DNA of 15,522 bases. Origin: an uncultured Pseudomonadota bacterium. GTDB lineage: Bacteria; Myxococcota_A; Polyangia; HGW-17. The stretch covers positions 1 through 15,522 of the forward strand of contig CALKWH010000397.1 in NCBI GenBank assembly GCA_938004375.1. The letters run 5' to 3'. Shown piece after piece: positions 1 through 6,735 of this stretch (the stretch's first letter is position 1; each line of letters opens with the position of its first letter). The notes below the pieces were generated by a model. That model searched no databases and had not been told where the DNA came from. It worked only from the letters and a program-made list of their open reading frames with translations. Made by a program: the position numbers and the translations under genes.

Positions 1-361
1 CTCCCACGAAGCCGTGCAGGGTGGCGCCGTGGCGCTCCCCGCCCGCGAGATACCCCGCGCCGACGCCCAGGTTGAGCCCCACGAAGGCCGAGGCCTCCAG
101 CGCGCCGCCGAACTGCAGATCCTCCCGCAGGGCGAGCATGCGGGCGGTGGCGGAGAAGGCGAAGATGCCGAAGCACAGCGCGGCGTCGAAGCCGACGCTG
201 CCGCCGCCGTCATCCCCGGCGACGAAGCCCACCGCCGGACCCACCGAGAGCCCGCCGTCGGGAAACTTGACGAGCGGCCCGGTCGGGTGGGCGCGGGCGG
301 TGGCCGGCAGCGCGAGGAAGAAGGCCAGGGACAGAAGCAGCGGGAGGGAATGCCTGGGCAT
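1..361 (-). CDS. Exported, barrel-like protein of unknown function (3' end cut off)
   Basis: This reading frame runs off the left edge; 120 residues are visible. It begins MPRHSLPLLLSL and has a clear Sec signal peptide: Arg/His at the N-terminus, a Leu/Phe/Ala core, and a likely cut after Ala24 in the ARA motif. The mature part alternates small, hydrophobic and Gly residues (GGLSVGPAVGFVAG, then GGALEASAFVGLNLGV), the pattern of beta-barrel outer-membrane proteins. The start lies 4 bases after the stop of the upstream gene (366-1238), so the two are probably co-transcribed and translationally coupled. No good Shine-Dalgarno is seen before this ATG. I do not recognise a named family. Export is well supported; the barrel is inferred from residue pattern only. 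Confidence 0.72.
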   Translation of the reverse strand, partial: MPRHSLPLLLSLAFFLALPATARAHPTGPLVKFPDGGLSVGPAVGFVAGDDGGGSVGFDAALCFGIFAFSATARMLALREDLQFGGALEASAFVGLNLGVGAGYLAGGERHGATLHGFVG

Positions 362-365
362 TGGT

Positions 366-1238
366 TCAGGGTCCGATCGGGTCTTCGTGTTTCCGGGGAT
401 CGATCCGGGGCGCAGGGGGCGACGGTGGTCGCACGCGGACCTCGATGGGCGGTTTCATGCCGTCCGTGGCGGGCTTCATGGTGTCCGGGGGTGGCATCGG
501 CGGGGGCGTCGGTTCCACCGGGCGGGGCACCTGGGGGGGCTCCACGCGGACCTCGATGGGCGGTTGCGGACCGCCGGGGGCCGGATCATCGGCCATGGCG
601 TCGGTGGTAGGCGGCGTGGGGGTCGAGGGCGTCGTGGGGGTCGCGTCCCCGGTTATGGTGGGGGTCGCGTCGCCGGTCATGCCGGGGTTGTAGTTCTGGG
701 GGGGAGATACGTCGGGGGGCCGGGTGCGGACTTCCACCGGTTCGATGGTCCGACCCTTCTCCTCGGCGGGCGGCTTGCCGCAGGCGGCCGCCGAGAGCGT
801 CCCGATCGCGATCACGCCCGCGGCTGCGAACCGGGCCAGCGTCGAACCCGCCGGTTCCTCGTGGCCGAAGTAGGACGGCTCCGTGGCGCCGCCGGTGGGG
901 CCGTGCACGTGCAGCCGGTAGCACAGGCCCGGCAGCAGCAGATAGTCGCCGTCCATGACCACCACGGGCTTGCCCTCCTCGAGGGCGACCTCGCGGCCGG
1001 CGCGATGGACCCGGGCGCCGCCGGGCGCGCCGGTGGGGCGGAAGCAGATCAATTTATGGTCCCCCGAGACCCAGAGCTCGCAGAAGCGAGGGACATCGGT
1101 CTGCCACAGGACCTGTCCGTCGGTGGCGACGATCAGGCCCGGCTGGCGGCCGACGAGGGCGCAGCAGCGCAGATGGCGCAGGCTCTCGTGGGTCGGATAA
1201 CAGTTCTCGATGCAGAGGGCGATGGGTTGTATGGACAT
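366..1238 (-). CDS. Single-TM protein: Cys-rich FHA-like N-terminal region, Pro-rich repeat tail
   Basis: This 290-residue protein has three parts. Residues 1-115 form a compact domain with many Cys (9, 13, 25, 26, 53, 65, 106). Its end, around residues 87-112 (EEGKPVVVMDGDYLLLPG then YRLHVHG), resembles the last strands of an FHA or similar beta-sandwich fold. Residues about 133-152 form one hydrophobic segment ending SAAAC, which looks like a lipobox but is internal, so it is more likely a membrane anchor. Residues 155-290 are Pro/Thr-rich and disordered, with three related motifs (EPVEVRTRPP, PPIEVRVEPP, PPIEVRVRPP) and a doubled TGDATPT. If the N-terminus is cytoplasmic, the Pro-rich arm would span the periplasm. 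It precedes the exported protein at 1-361 by 4 bases. No Shine-Dalgarno is seen; a promoter sits directly upstream. The function is unknown and the FHA resemblance is only suggestive. Confidence 0.75.
   Translation of the reverse strand: MSIQPIALCIENCYPTHESLRHLRCCALVGRQPGLIVATDGQVLWQTDVPRFCELWVSGDHKLICFRPTGAPGGARVHRAGREVALEEGKPVVVMDGDYLLLPGLCYRLHVHGPTGGATEPSYFGHEEPAGSTLARFAAAGVIAIGTLSAAACGKPPAEEKGRTIEPVEVRTRPPDVSPPQNYNPGMTGDATPTITGDATPTTPSTPTPPTTDAMADDPAPGGPQPPIEVRVEPPQVPRPVEPTPPPMPPPDTMKPATDGMKPPIEVRVRPPSPPAPRIDPRKHEDPIGP
432..565. repeat. 23-base direct repeat pair inside the Pro-rich tail
   Basis: Two identical 23-base copies lie at 432-454 and 543-565, 111 bases apart (37 codons, in frame). 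They encode the repeated PPIEVRV motif of the minus-strand protein. A further short doubled segment at about 634-647 and 658-671 encodes the twin TGDATPT. These are coding repeats made by in-frame duplication, not mobile DNA. Confidence 0.8.
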
Positions 1239-1244
1239 GGGGCG

Positions 1245-1273
1245 ATGATCAGGCGGGAGGGGAGGAATGTCAA
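1245..1273 (-). promoter_or_regulatory. Sigma70-like promoter placing the start site at the ATG (leaderless candidate)
   Basis: On the minus strand a perfect TTGACA (1268-1273) is followed by a 17-base spacer and GATCAT (1245-1250, 4 of 6 matches to TATAAT, including the key second A and final T). Only six bases (CGCCCC) separate the -10 box from the ATG at 1236-1238, so transcription would begin at or next to the start codon. No Shine-Dalgarno is present, which agrees with a leaderless mRNA. The site lies in the 61-base gap after the kinase gene. Confidence 0.5.
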
Positions 1274-1299
1274 GTGAGATCTCGGCGACGCGGGCGGGA

Positions 1300-2892
1300 T
1301 CAGGTGGAAGCGGGGTCTTGTTCGTCGGGACTGGTGCGTGACGCGGCGGTGGCGGTCCGCACGGGCAGGAACACGCGGAAGGTCGAGCCGATGCCGAGCC
1401 CGCTCTCGACGGTGATGTGTCCGCCGTTCTGGCGCACGATGCCGTGGACGGTGGCCAGCCCGAGGCCGGTGCCCTGTCCCACCCCCTTGGTCGTGAAGAA
1501 CGGCTCGAACAGGTGTTTCAGGACCTCGCGATCCATGCCGCAGCCGTCGTCGCGCACCGTGAGCACGACGTGGGGGCCGGGCGCGGCGTCCGGGTGGGCG
1601 GCGAGGTGGGCCGCGTCCGGCTCGGCGCGTCCGGTCTCGATGGTGATGCGACCTCCGGACGAAAGCGCGTCGCGGGCGTTGATGCACAGGTTGGTGAGCA
1701 CCTGGTCGAGCTGGGAGGGATCCATCCATACGGATTCCAGGCCTTCGCAGGTCCGCACGACGAGCTCGACGTTCTCGGCGAGCAGGGGGGTGAGCAGCCT
1801 CGCCAGCCGCGCGACGCCGTCGTTGAGGTCCAAATCCCGGGGCGTCACGGCCTGACGGCGGGCGAAGGCGAGCAGTTGGCCGGTGAGCGCGGCGGCGCGC
1901 TCGGCCGCGTGACGGATCTCGGTGAGATCCGCGCGGAGCTGGTCCGGGTCGGTGGCCTGCTGCGCCAGTTCGGTGTAGCCGAGGATGGCCCCGAGCATGT
2001 TGTTGAAGTCATGCGCCACCCCGCCGGCCAGCCGGCCCACGGCCTCCATCTTCAGCGCCTGCCGCAGCTGGTCCTCGAGGCGGGTGCGGTCATCCTCGGC
2101 CAGCTTGCGCGCCGTGATGTCGCTGGCGTTGATGACGACGCCCCGGAGATCGGGGTTGTCGAGCTGGTTCGAGCCGTGGGCCTCCATCCACACCCAGGAG
2201 CCGTCCTTGTGCCGGTGCCGGTACTGCACGACCGCGGCGCCCTCGCGCAAGACCCGGCCGAAGGCCTCCAGGACGGCGGCCCGGTCGTCGGGGTGGATCA
2301 TCGCGTCGATGATCGGGATGCCGGTGAGCTCGGCGGGGGAGAAGCCGAGCAGCCGTTCGACGGCGGGCGTGACGAAGATCTGGTTCCCGGACGCGTCGAG
2401 GATGGTGATCGAACTCGAGGCGTTCCGGATCAACTCGGCGAAGCGCCGCTCGCTGGCCAGGAGGGCCTCCTGGTCCCGCACCCGCCCGGTGATGTCCCGG
2501 GCGAACAGCGACGCGCCCGCTACCCGTTCCCCGTCCAGGATCGGGTTCACCGCGACCTCGATGTGGACCTCGCCGGCCCCCGTCGGGACGCGGTCGACGA
2601 AGACGAACCGTTCGCCCCGGAAGGCCCGGTCGTAGCGGTCCTTCCAGGGCTCGCGCAGGGGATCGGGAAGGGTGTCGAGGATGCGGACTCCCGGCTCGAG
2701 GCGGACGCCGAAGGCTGCCAGATAGGCCTGGCGGAAGTTCTCGTTGAGGAGCAGGATCCGGTAGTCACGGTCCACGGCCCAGATGTGGTCCAGCGTGTTC
2801 TCGATGATCGCGGACAGATTGGCCTGATCCAGGCGCCGCGCCTCCTCGGGACCGGGAGAGGGCGTCCGGTGCTCGTCTTGATGGTCGGTCAT
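1300..2892 (-). CDS. Soluble PAS-PAS sensor histidine kinase
   Basis: This is a cytoplasmic two-component histidine kinase of 530 residues with no membrane segment. Two PAS domains lie at about 18-134 and 145-262, the second ending in the usual PAC motif (INASDIT). They are followed by a dimerisation/phosphoacceptor helix with GGVAHDFNNML (phospho-His294) and a HATPase domain at about 390-510. The ATPase boxes are intact: N box (NLCINARDAL), G1 (DDGCGMD), F box (LFEPFFTTK) and G2 (GQGTGLGLATVHGIV). The HDFNNML form of the H box is typical of PAS-rich kinases of the NtrB-like group. There is no receiver domain and no response regulator in the window, so it is an orphan here and its signal is unknown. 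I chose the ATG at 2892 over an in-frame GTG at 2916 because it has GGAG nine bases upstream and the GTG has none. Its own promoter overlaps the end of the polymerase gene. Confidence 0.93.
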   Translation of the reverse strand: MTDHQDEHRTPSPGPEEARRLDQANLSAIIENTLDHIWAVDRDYRILLLNENFRQAYLAAFGVRLEPGVRILDTLPDPLREPWKDRYDRAFRGERFVFVDRVPTGAGEVHIEVAVNPILDGERVAGASLFARDITGRVRDQEALLASERRFAELIRNASSSITILDASGNQIFVTPAVERLLGFSPAELTGIPIIDAMIHPDDRAAVLEAFGRVLREGAAVVQYRHRHKDGSWVWMEAHGSNQLDNPDLRGVVINASDITARKLAEDDRTRLEDQLRQALKMEAVGRLAGGVAHDFNNMLGAILGYTELAQQATDPDQLRADLTEIRHAAERAAALTGQLLAFARRQAVTPRDLDLNDGVARLARLLTPLLAENVELVVRTCEGLESVWMDPSQLDQVLTNLCINARDALSSGGRITIETGRAEPDAAHLAAHPDAAPGPHVVLTVRDDGCGMDREVLKHLFEPFFTTKGVGQGTGLGLATVHGIVRQNGGHITVESGLGIGSTFRVFLPVRTATAASRTSPDEQDPAST

Positions 2893-2901
2893 CGCTCGGT
2901 T

Positions 2902-2905
2902 CTCC
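2902..2905 (-). promoter_or_regulatory. Shine-Dalgarno that decides the kinase start
   Basis: GGAG on the minus strand lies nine bases before the ATG at 2890-2892. The alternative GTG eight codons upstream has only a pyrimidine-rich stretch before it. In the longer frame this GGAG would be inside the coding region. Confidence 0.6.
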
Positions 2906-2954
2906 GATGAAGACACGGGAAGTCGGACGGGCGGCCGGACGTGTCCTTGCGGTC

Positions 2955-2985
2955 ACTATACAATGTTTCGGCGTTCGCTTGTCAA
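2955..2985 (-). promoter_or_regulatory. Promoter of the histidine kinase, overlapping the polymerase stop codon
   Basis: On the minus strand TTGACA (2980-2985) precedes TATAGT (2955-2960, 5 of 6 matches) with a 19-base spacer. A shifted -10 reading, TGTATA at 2957-2962, gives the ideal 17-base spacer but fewer matches. The -35 box overlaps the TGA of the polymerase gene (2982-2984). This A/T-rich spot stands out in a very GC-rich neighbourhood. It would give an mRNA with a leader of roughly 55 bases before the kinase ATG. Confidence 0.6.
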
Positions 2986-5900
2986 GGGGCAGGTCGTCGA
3001 TTCGCCAGCTGCCTGGAGCCGGGTGCCTTCAGCCGCGTGCTCCTGGCGGTCACGTCCTCGAGGTGGAAGACCTGCGCGCCCTGGTCGTCTTCCCAGGTGC
3101 CGGTGACGTGGCAGGGGCCGGGATCCTCGAGCAGATCACCGATCTTGCGGTAGACCGCGGGGAAGGCCACGGCCTCGAAGATGGCCGTCTCGTCCTCGAA
3201 CGAGATGAACTGCATGGCCTCGGAGCGGTTCGTGAGCACGGTCTTGGCGGTGACGGGCCACACCCAGAGGGCGTCCGCGCGGCCGGTCGTGGCGTGGACG
3301 GCCCGCCGGCGGCCGCGACCGGGGAGCTCGAACAGGTCCAGCGGGTGCCCGTCGAGGGAGAAGCCGCAGCGCCGGAAGAACTGGATCCGCTTCTCCTGCG
3401 GACTCCAGTCGGGGCCTTCGGGCAGGCGGGGCGCGAGGCCCAGGTCGAGTCCGGCCGTCCCTCGCGCCCAGAGCAGCCCCAGGGCGAGCTGGCGGGGGCG
3501 GGTGAGCCCCAGGCCGTCCAGCGCGCCGGCGGCCACCAGCGCCTCGAGGTCCCGGGCCCCGGGGCGCACGCGCCGCAGCAGGTCCGTCACGTCGCGGTAC
3601 GGACCACCCTCGCGTCGGCGCCGCACGATGGCGTGGCCGAGCTCGCGCTGCAGGCCAAAGACGCTCATCAGGCCCGCGGTGAGCTCCCGGTCGCGGCCGC
3701 GCCAGCGCCAGTCGCTGGCGTTGACGTGGGGCGGGCGCACCGTGAGTCCCAGACGCCGGGCCTCGCCGACGTAGGCCAGCAGCGAGTAGTAGCCACCCTG
3801 GTTCGAGATGACGCCGGCCATGAACTCGGCGGGGAAGTGGGCCTTGAGGTACGCCGACTGGAACGACACCATGGCGTAGCTGGCCGAGTGGGGCTTGCAG
3901 AACGAGTAGCCGTCGAACGAGAGCATCATGTCCCAGATGGTCTGGATGACCTCCGGTGTGGCGCCCCGTTCGGCGGCGCCGGCGAAGAACTCGCCCCGGA
4001 ACGAGGCGACGCGGTCGGCGCGGTTCTTCTTGGTGAGGATCTTGCGCAGGCGGTCGGCGTGGGCGGCCGAGAAGCCCGCCAGGGACACGGCCACGCGGGA
4101 GACGTCCTCCTGGTAGCACAGCACGCCGTAGGTCTCGGCGAGGAGCCCGTCCACGGCGGGGTGCAGCGCGGGCACCGGCGCGCCGTGGAGGCGGCGCACG
4201 TACTCGGCGATGAAGCGGTTGGCCGCCGGCCGGATGATCGACGAGTGGATGACGAGGTGCTCGAAGTCACCGCGGCCGGTCTTCTTCTGCAACTGGCGCA
4301 TGGCCGGGCTCTCGACGTAGAACACGCCCATGCTGTCGCCCCGGGCCAGGAGCGCGACGGTGTCGGGGTCGTCCTCGGGGACCCAGGCGGCCTCGTCCAG
4401 GGCGTGGCCGTTCTCGCGCAGGTTGGCGAGCGCGTCCCGGATGACCGCCAGGGAGCGGTTCCCCAGCAGGTCGATCTTGACCAGGCCGCCGGCCTCGGCG
4501 CCCTCCTTCTCCCAGGTGATGATCGGCACGCCCTTGGGCGCGCGCTCCACCGGGACGTGGTCGGCCACCGGCCCCGGCGTGACGATGAGCCCCCCCGGGT
4601 GCACCCCCAGGTGCCGCGGCAGGCCCTTGAGCCGGGCGGCCACGGCGAGGAGCTCGGGCCAGGGCGCGTCGGCGCGTATCCGCCGCAGCGCGTCCATGCG
4701 CGACACCCGCGCCCCGTCGGCCGACAGGCGCAGGCGGGAGATCTCCTTCTGCATCGAGCCGATCTCGGCGTCGGACAGACCGTGGGCGCGGGCCGCCTCG
4801 CGCAGGGCGGCGCGGGCCTGGTAGCCCACGTGGGTGCACACCATGGCGCAGCGCTCCGGTCCGTAGTCGCGCATGACCTGCGCGATGACCGCGTCGCGCT
4901 CGTCCCAGGCGAAGTCCACGTCGATGTCGGGCATGTCGGTGCGCTCCGGGTGCAGGAAGCGCTCGAAGTACAGGTGGTGGCGAAGGGGATCCACGTTGGT
5001 GATGCCCAGGCAATAGGCGACCAGGCTGGCCGCGCCGCTGCCGCGCCCGCACACCCGGGGCGAACGCCGTACGATGTCCTGCACCACCAGGAAGTATGCC
5101 GAGAAGCCCTTCTGGCCGATGATCCCCAGCTCGTACTCCAGGCGCTCGAGCACGGTGTCGGAGAGCTCGCCGAAGCGCCGCTGCGCGCCCTCCAGCGCGG
5201 CCGCGCGCAACACCGCCGCGGGGTCGGCTCCCTCGAGTCCTGCCGGCCCGGACGGGCCGGGCGGCCCTTCCGGGCCGGGCGGGCAGTCGGGGAAGACCAC
5301 CGTGAATCCCGGGGTCCAGGCGACGGCGTCGGCGATGAAGCGCGTGTTCGCCACGGCGCCGGGGAAGGCGTCGAACGCGGCGGGATCGATGGCGTCGGCC
5401 ACGGGCCCGGCGTCGGCGGGCACGCGGTACACGGTGGTGTTCCGGCCGATGGCCACGAGCGTCCGGTGCACCGGCGCGTCGTCGGGGGACAGGCACAAAA
5501 AGCGCGGCGCCGCGACCAACGGGAAGCCCAGGCGGGCGGCGAGGCGGGCACAGGCCAGGTCGGGGCCGCGCAGCCCGGCGAAGACGCGGCGGCGATCGCC
5601 GGCCCGGGCGTGGTCGGGCAAAAGCGGCGCCAGCGCCCGCAGCAGCGCCTCGTCGAAGACCACGAGGAACAGGTCGTCCCCGGTCCCCGGTCCCACGGCT
5701 CCGCGGATCCGGTCGACGGTCTTCGACCGGGTTCGGTCGCCGGTCTTCGGCAGCGAAAGGGGCGCGGCCCTGACCGCGGTGAGCCAGTTGCACAACTTCG
5801 GGAACCCCGCCGCCGTCGCGCACAGGGCGAGCAGCGACCCGTCGGGGGTGGGCACCTCGGCGCCCACGAGGGGCTTCACGCCGGCGTCCTTCGTGGCCTC

Positions 5901-6047
5901 GAGGAAGGGGTGCAGCCCGTACAGGTTGCCGCGATCGGTGAGCGCACATGCCGGGAGGCCGCGCTCGTGGAAGTGGCGCACCCAGCGCGCGGGATCGTGC
6001 ACGCCGAAGGCGAGGGAGTACGAGGAGACGACGTGCAGCGGGATCAT
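2982..6047 (-). CDS. dnaE: DNA polymerase III alpha-type subunit, short accessory form
   Basis: This 1021-residue C-family polymerase would synthesise DNA in the cytoplasm. Polymerase motifs are intact: the catalytic aspartates of PDIDVDF (374-378) and the third Asp in GLVKIDLLG (Asp526), plus GRGSGAASLVAYCLG (334-348) and SFCKPHSASYAMVSF (715-729). An OB-fold region follows at about 925-1000, and the tau-binding end of replicative DnaE appears to be absent. That, and the length (replicative forms are about 1160), suggests an accessory, translesion-type paralogue rather than the main replicase. The N-terminal PHP domain (1-~190) is degenerate: the usual HxH is HVV (5-7) and the usual TDH is TDR (37-39), so metal-dependent proofreading is unlikely. 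An odd collagen-like Gly-X-Y run lies at 258-275. AGGA lies eight bases before the ATG. No imuA/imuB partners are seen nearby. The family is certain; the accessory role is inferred. Confidence 0.93.
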   Translation of the reverse strand: MIPLHVVSSYSLAFGVHDPARWVRHFHERGLPACALTDRGNLYGLHPFLEATKDAGVKPLVGAEVPTPDGSLLALCATAAGFPKLCNWLTAVRAAPLSLPKTGDRTRSKTVDRIRGAVGPGTGDDLFLVVFDEALLRALAPLLPDHARAGDRRRVFAGLRGPDLACARLAARLGFPLVAAPRFLCLSPDDAPVHRTLVAIGRNTTVYRVPADAGPVADAIDPAAFDAFPGAVANTRFIADAVAWTPGFTVVFPDCPPGPEGPPGPSGPAGLEGADPAAVLRAAALEGAQRRFGELSDTVLERLEYELGIIGQKGFSAYFLVVQDIVRRSPRVCGRGSGAASLVAYCLGITNVDPLRHHLYFERFLHPERTDMPDIDVDFAWDERDAVIAQVMRDYGPERCAMVCTHVGYQARAALREAARAHGLSDAEIGSMQKEISRLRLSADGARVSRMDALRRIRADAPWPELLAVAARLKGLPRHLGVHPGGLIVTPGPVADHVPVERAPKGVPIITWEKEGAEAGGLVKIDLLGNRSLAVIRDALANLRENGHALDEAAWVPEDDPDTVALLARGDSMGVFYVESPAMRQLQKKTGRGDFEHLVIHSSIIRPAANRFIAEYVRRLHGAPVPALHPAVDGLLAETYGVLCYQEDVSRVAVSLAGFSAAHADRLRKILTKKNRADRVASFRGEFFAGAAERGATPEVIQTIWDMMLSFDGYSFCKPHSASYAMVSFQSAYLKAHFPAEFMAGVISNQGGYYSLLAYVGEARRLGLTVRPPHVNASDWRWRGRDRELTAGLMSVFGLQRELGHAIVRRRREGGPYRDVTDLLRRVRPGARDLEALVAAGALDGLGLTRPRQLALGLLWARGTAGLDLGLAPRLPEGPDWSPQEKRIQFFRRCGFSLDGHPLDLFELPGRGRRRAVHATTGRADALWVWPVTAKTVLTNRSEAMQFISFEDETAIFEAVAFPAVYRKIGDLLEDPGPCHVTGTWEDDQGAQVFHLEDVTARSTRLKAPGSRQLANRRPAP

Positions 6048-6077
6048 GGCGGGGGTCCTGTCGAAGAGGGCGCAGTG

Positions 6078-6107
6078 ACATTAACCTGACAGGCGATAGG
6101 TTGTCAA
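6078..6107 (-). promoter_or_regulatory. Promoter of the polymerase gene with an operator-like box in its spacer
   Basis: On the minus strand TTGACA (6102-6107) is followed after 18 bases by TAATGT (6078-6083), a weak -10 that keeps the A at position 2 and T at position 6. The spacer contains the small inverted repeat CCTGTCAGG (6085-6093), a position where a repressor would block polymerase. The leader to the ATG is about 30 bases and carries AGGA at 6056-6059. Confidence 0.5.
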
Positions 6108-6133
6108 GGCCTGCGAACTTGCCCTGACAGGGC
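6085..6133. promoter_or_regulatory. Paired CCTGACAGG inverted-repeat boxes (possible operator)
   Basis: CCTGACAGG occurs at 6085-6093 and again at 6123-6131. The second copy is extended to GCCCTGACAGGGC (6121-6133), a perfect inverted repeat around a central A. The centres are 38 bases apart. One copy lies between the -35 and -10 of the polymerase promoter, the other 13 bases upstream of that -35. A further pair of TGACA/TGTCA arms with a 10-base spacer overlaps the first copy (6087-6106). A LexA-type or other dimeric repressor would fit, but I cannot identify the protein. Confidence 0.4.
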
Positions 6134-6212
6134 CCTTGAACTCGGGCCCCGAATGTGCGATCAACACGGGTTTTTGTGATGCGGATTGGGTTCCGCTGAA
6201 AGGAAAGGCATA

Positions 6213-6725
6213 ATGCAAAAATATTTCATCCTGGGTCTGATTCTGTTGTTTCCGCTGGCCGCCGCGGCGAACGAACCCCCGGCGAAGCCCAACCGACTGG
6301 CCCTTCGGGCCGGGCTCGGCGCACCGCTGGGCCTGGTCGGCCTGGAATACGGGCGTCAGGTCACGGACCAGCTCTCCCTCTGCGGCGGGGTCGGGATGAA
6401 CACGAAGACCCCGCAGTTCGCGGGGACCGCCCGGTTCTCCCACGGGTTCGGCCGCCTCGAGGCCGGGGTCGGCCTGGGGATGAGCGTCGGAGGCATGCAG
6501 TCCTACGAAGAGGTGACGTCCGCCGACCCCGTGGAGCGGGGCACGGACCTCGGGCTCTTCGGGAACGCCGAGGTGTTTTTCCGGTGGCACTTCTCCCGGG
6601 TCTTCGTGGGCCTTTTTGCGGGAGGATCCCGCCTGGTGGTCGAGCTCCTGGAGCCCGACGACACCTCCTGGCCGGTGCAGGAGACGGTCTTCTTCGGTGG
6701 TTTCGAGCTGGGACTGAGTTTCTAG
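6213..6725 (+). CDS. Small outer-membrane beta-barrel protein
   Basis: The product is 170 residues and starts MQKYFILGLILLF, a signal peptide with probable cleavage after Ala19 (AAAAN). The mature chain is a run of short alternating strands rich in Gly and aromatics (LALRAGLGAPLGLVGLEYG, LSLCGGVGM, RLEAGVGLGMSVGG, VFFRWHFSRVFVGLFAGG). It ends in FELGLSF, with the terminal Phe that the BAM machinery recognises. This points to a small 8-strand-type outer-membrane barrel. The ATG at 6213 was chosen over an upstream in-frame TTG (6186) because AGGA lies eight bases before it and the signal peptide starts there. It is transcribed away from the polymerase, and its stop is 10 bases from the stop of the convergent lipoprotein gene. 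No named family is recognised. Confidence 0.85.
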   Translation: MQKYFILGLILLFPLAAAANEPPAKPNRLALRAGLGAPLGLVGLEYGRQVTDQLSLCGGVGMNTKTPQFAGTARFSHGFGRLEAGVGLGMSVGGMQSYEEVTSADPVERGTDLGLFGNAEVFFRWHFSRVFVGLFAGGSRLVVELLEPDDTSWPVQETVFFGGFELGLSF

Positions 6726-6735
6726 CGAAACATCG

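Noticed and set aside
2893..2916. GTG start of the kinase at 2916
   Set aside because: No Shine-Dalgarno precedes it, whereas the ATG at 2892 has GGAG at nine bases.
2907..6089. A plus-strand open frame of 1060 codons opposite the polymerase gene
   Set aside because: It is the antisense shadow of a GC-rich gene: Gly/Arg/His/Val-rich, no domains, no ribosome site, while the minus strand encodes an unmistakable polymerase.
6132..6150. GGGCCC-loop-GGGCCC hairpin as a terminator
   Set aside because: It lies between divergent genes, has no following T-run, and GGGCCC is self-complementary, so chance is likely in GC-rich DNA.
6136..6164. TTGAAC-17-GATCAA promoter for the small barrel gene
   Set aside because: Only three of six matches in the -10 box, with an undistinguished position; a promoter must exist here but I cannot place it.
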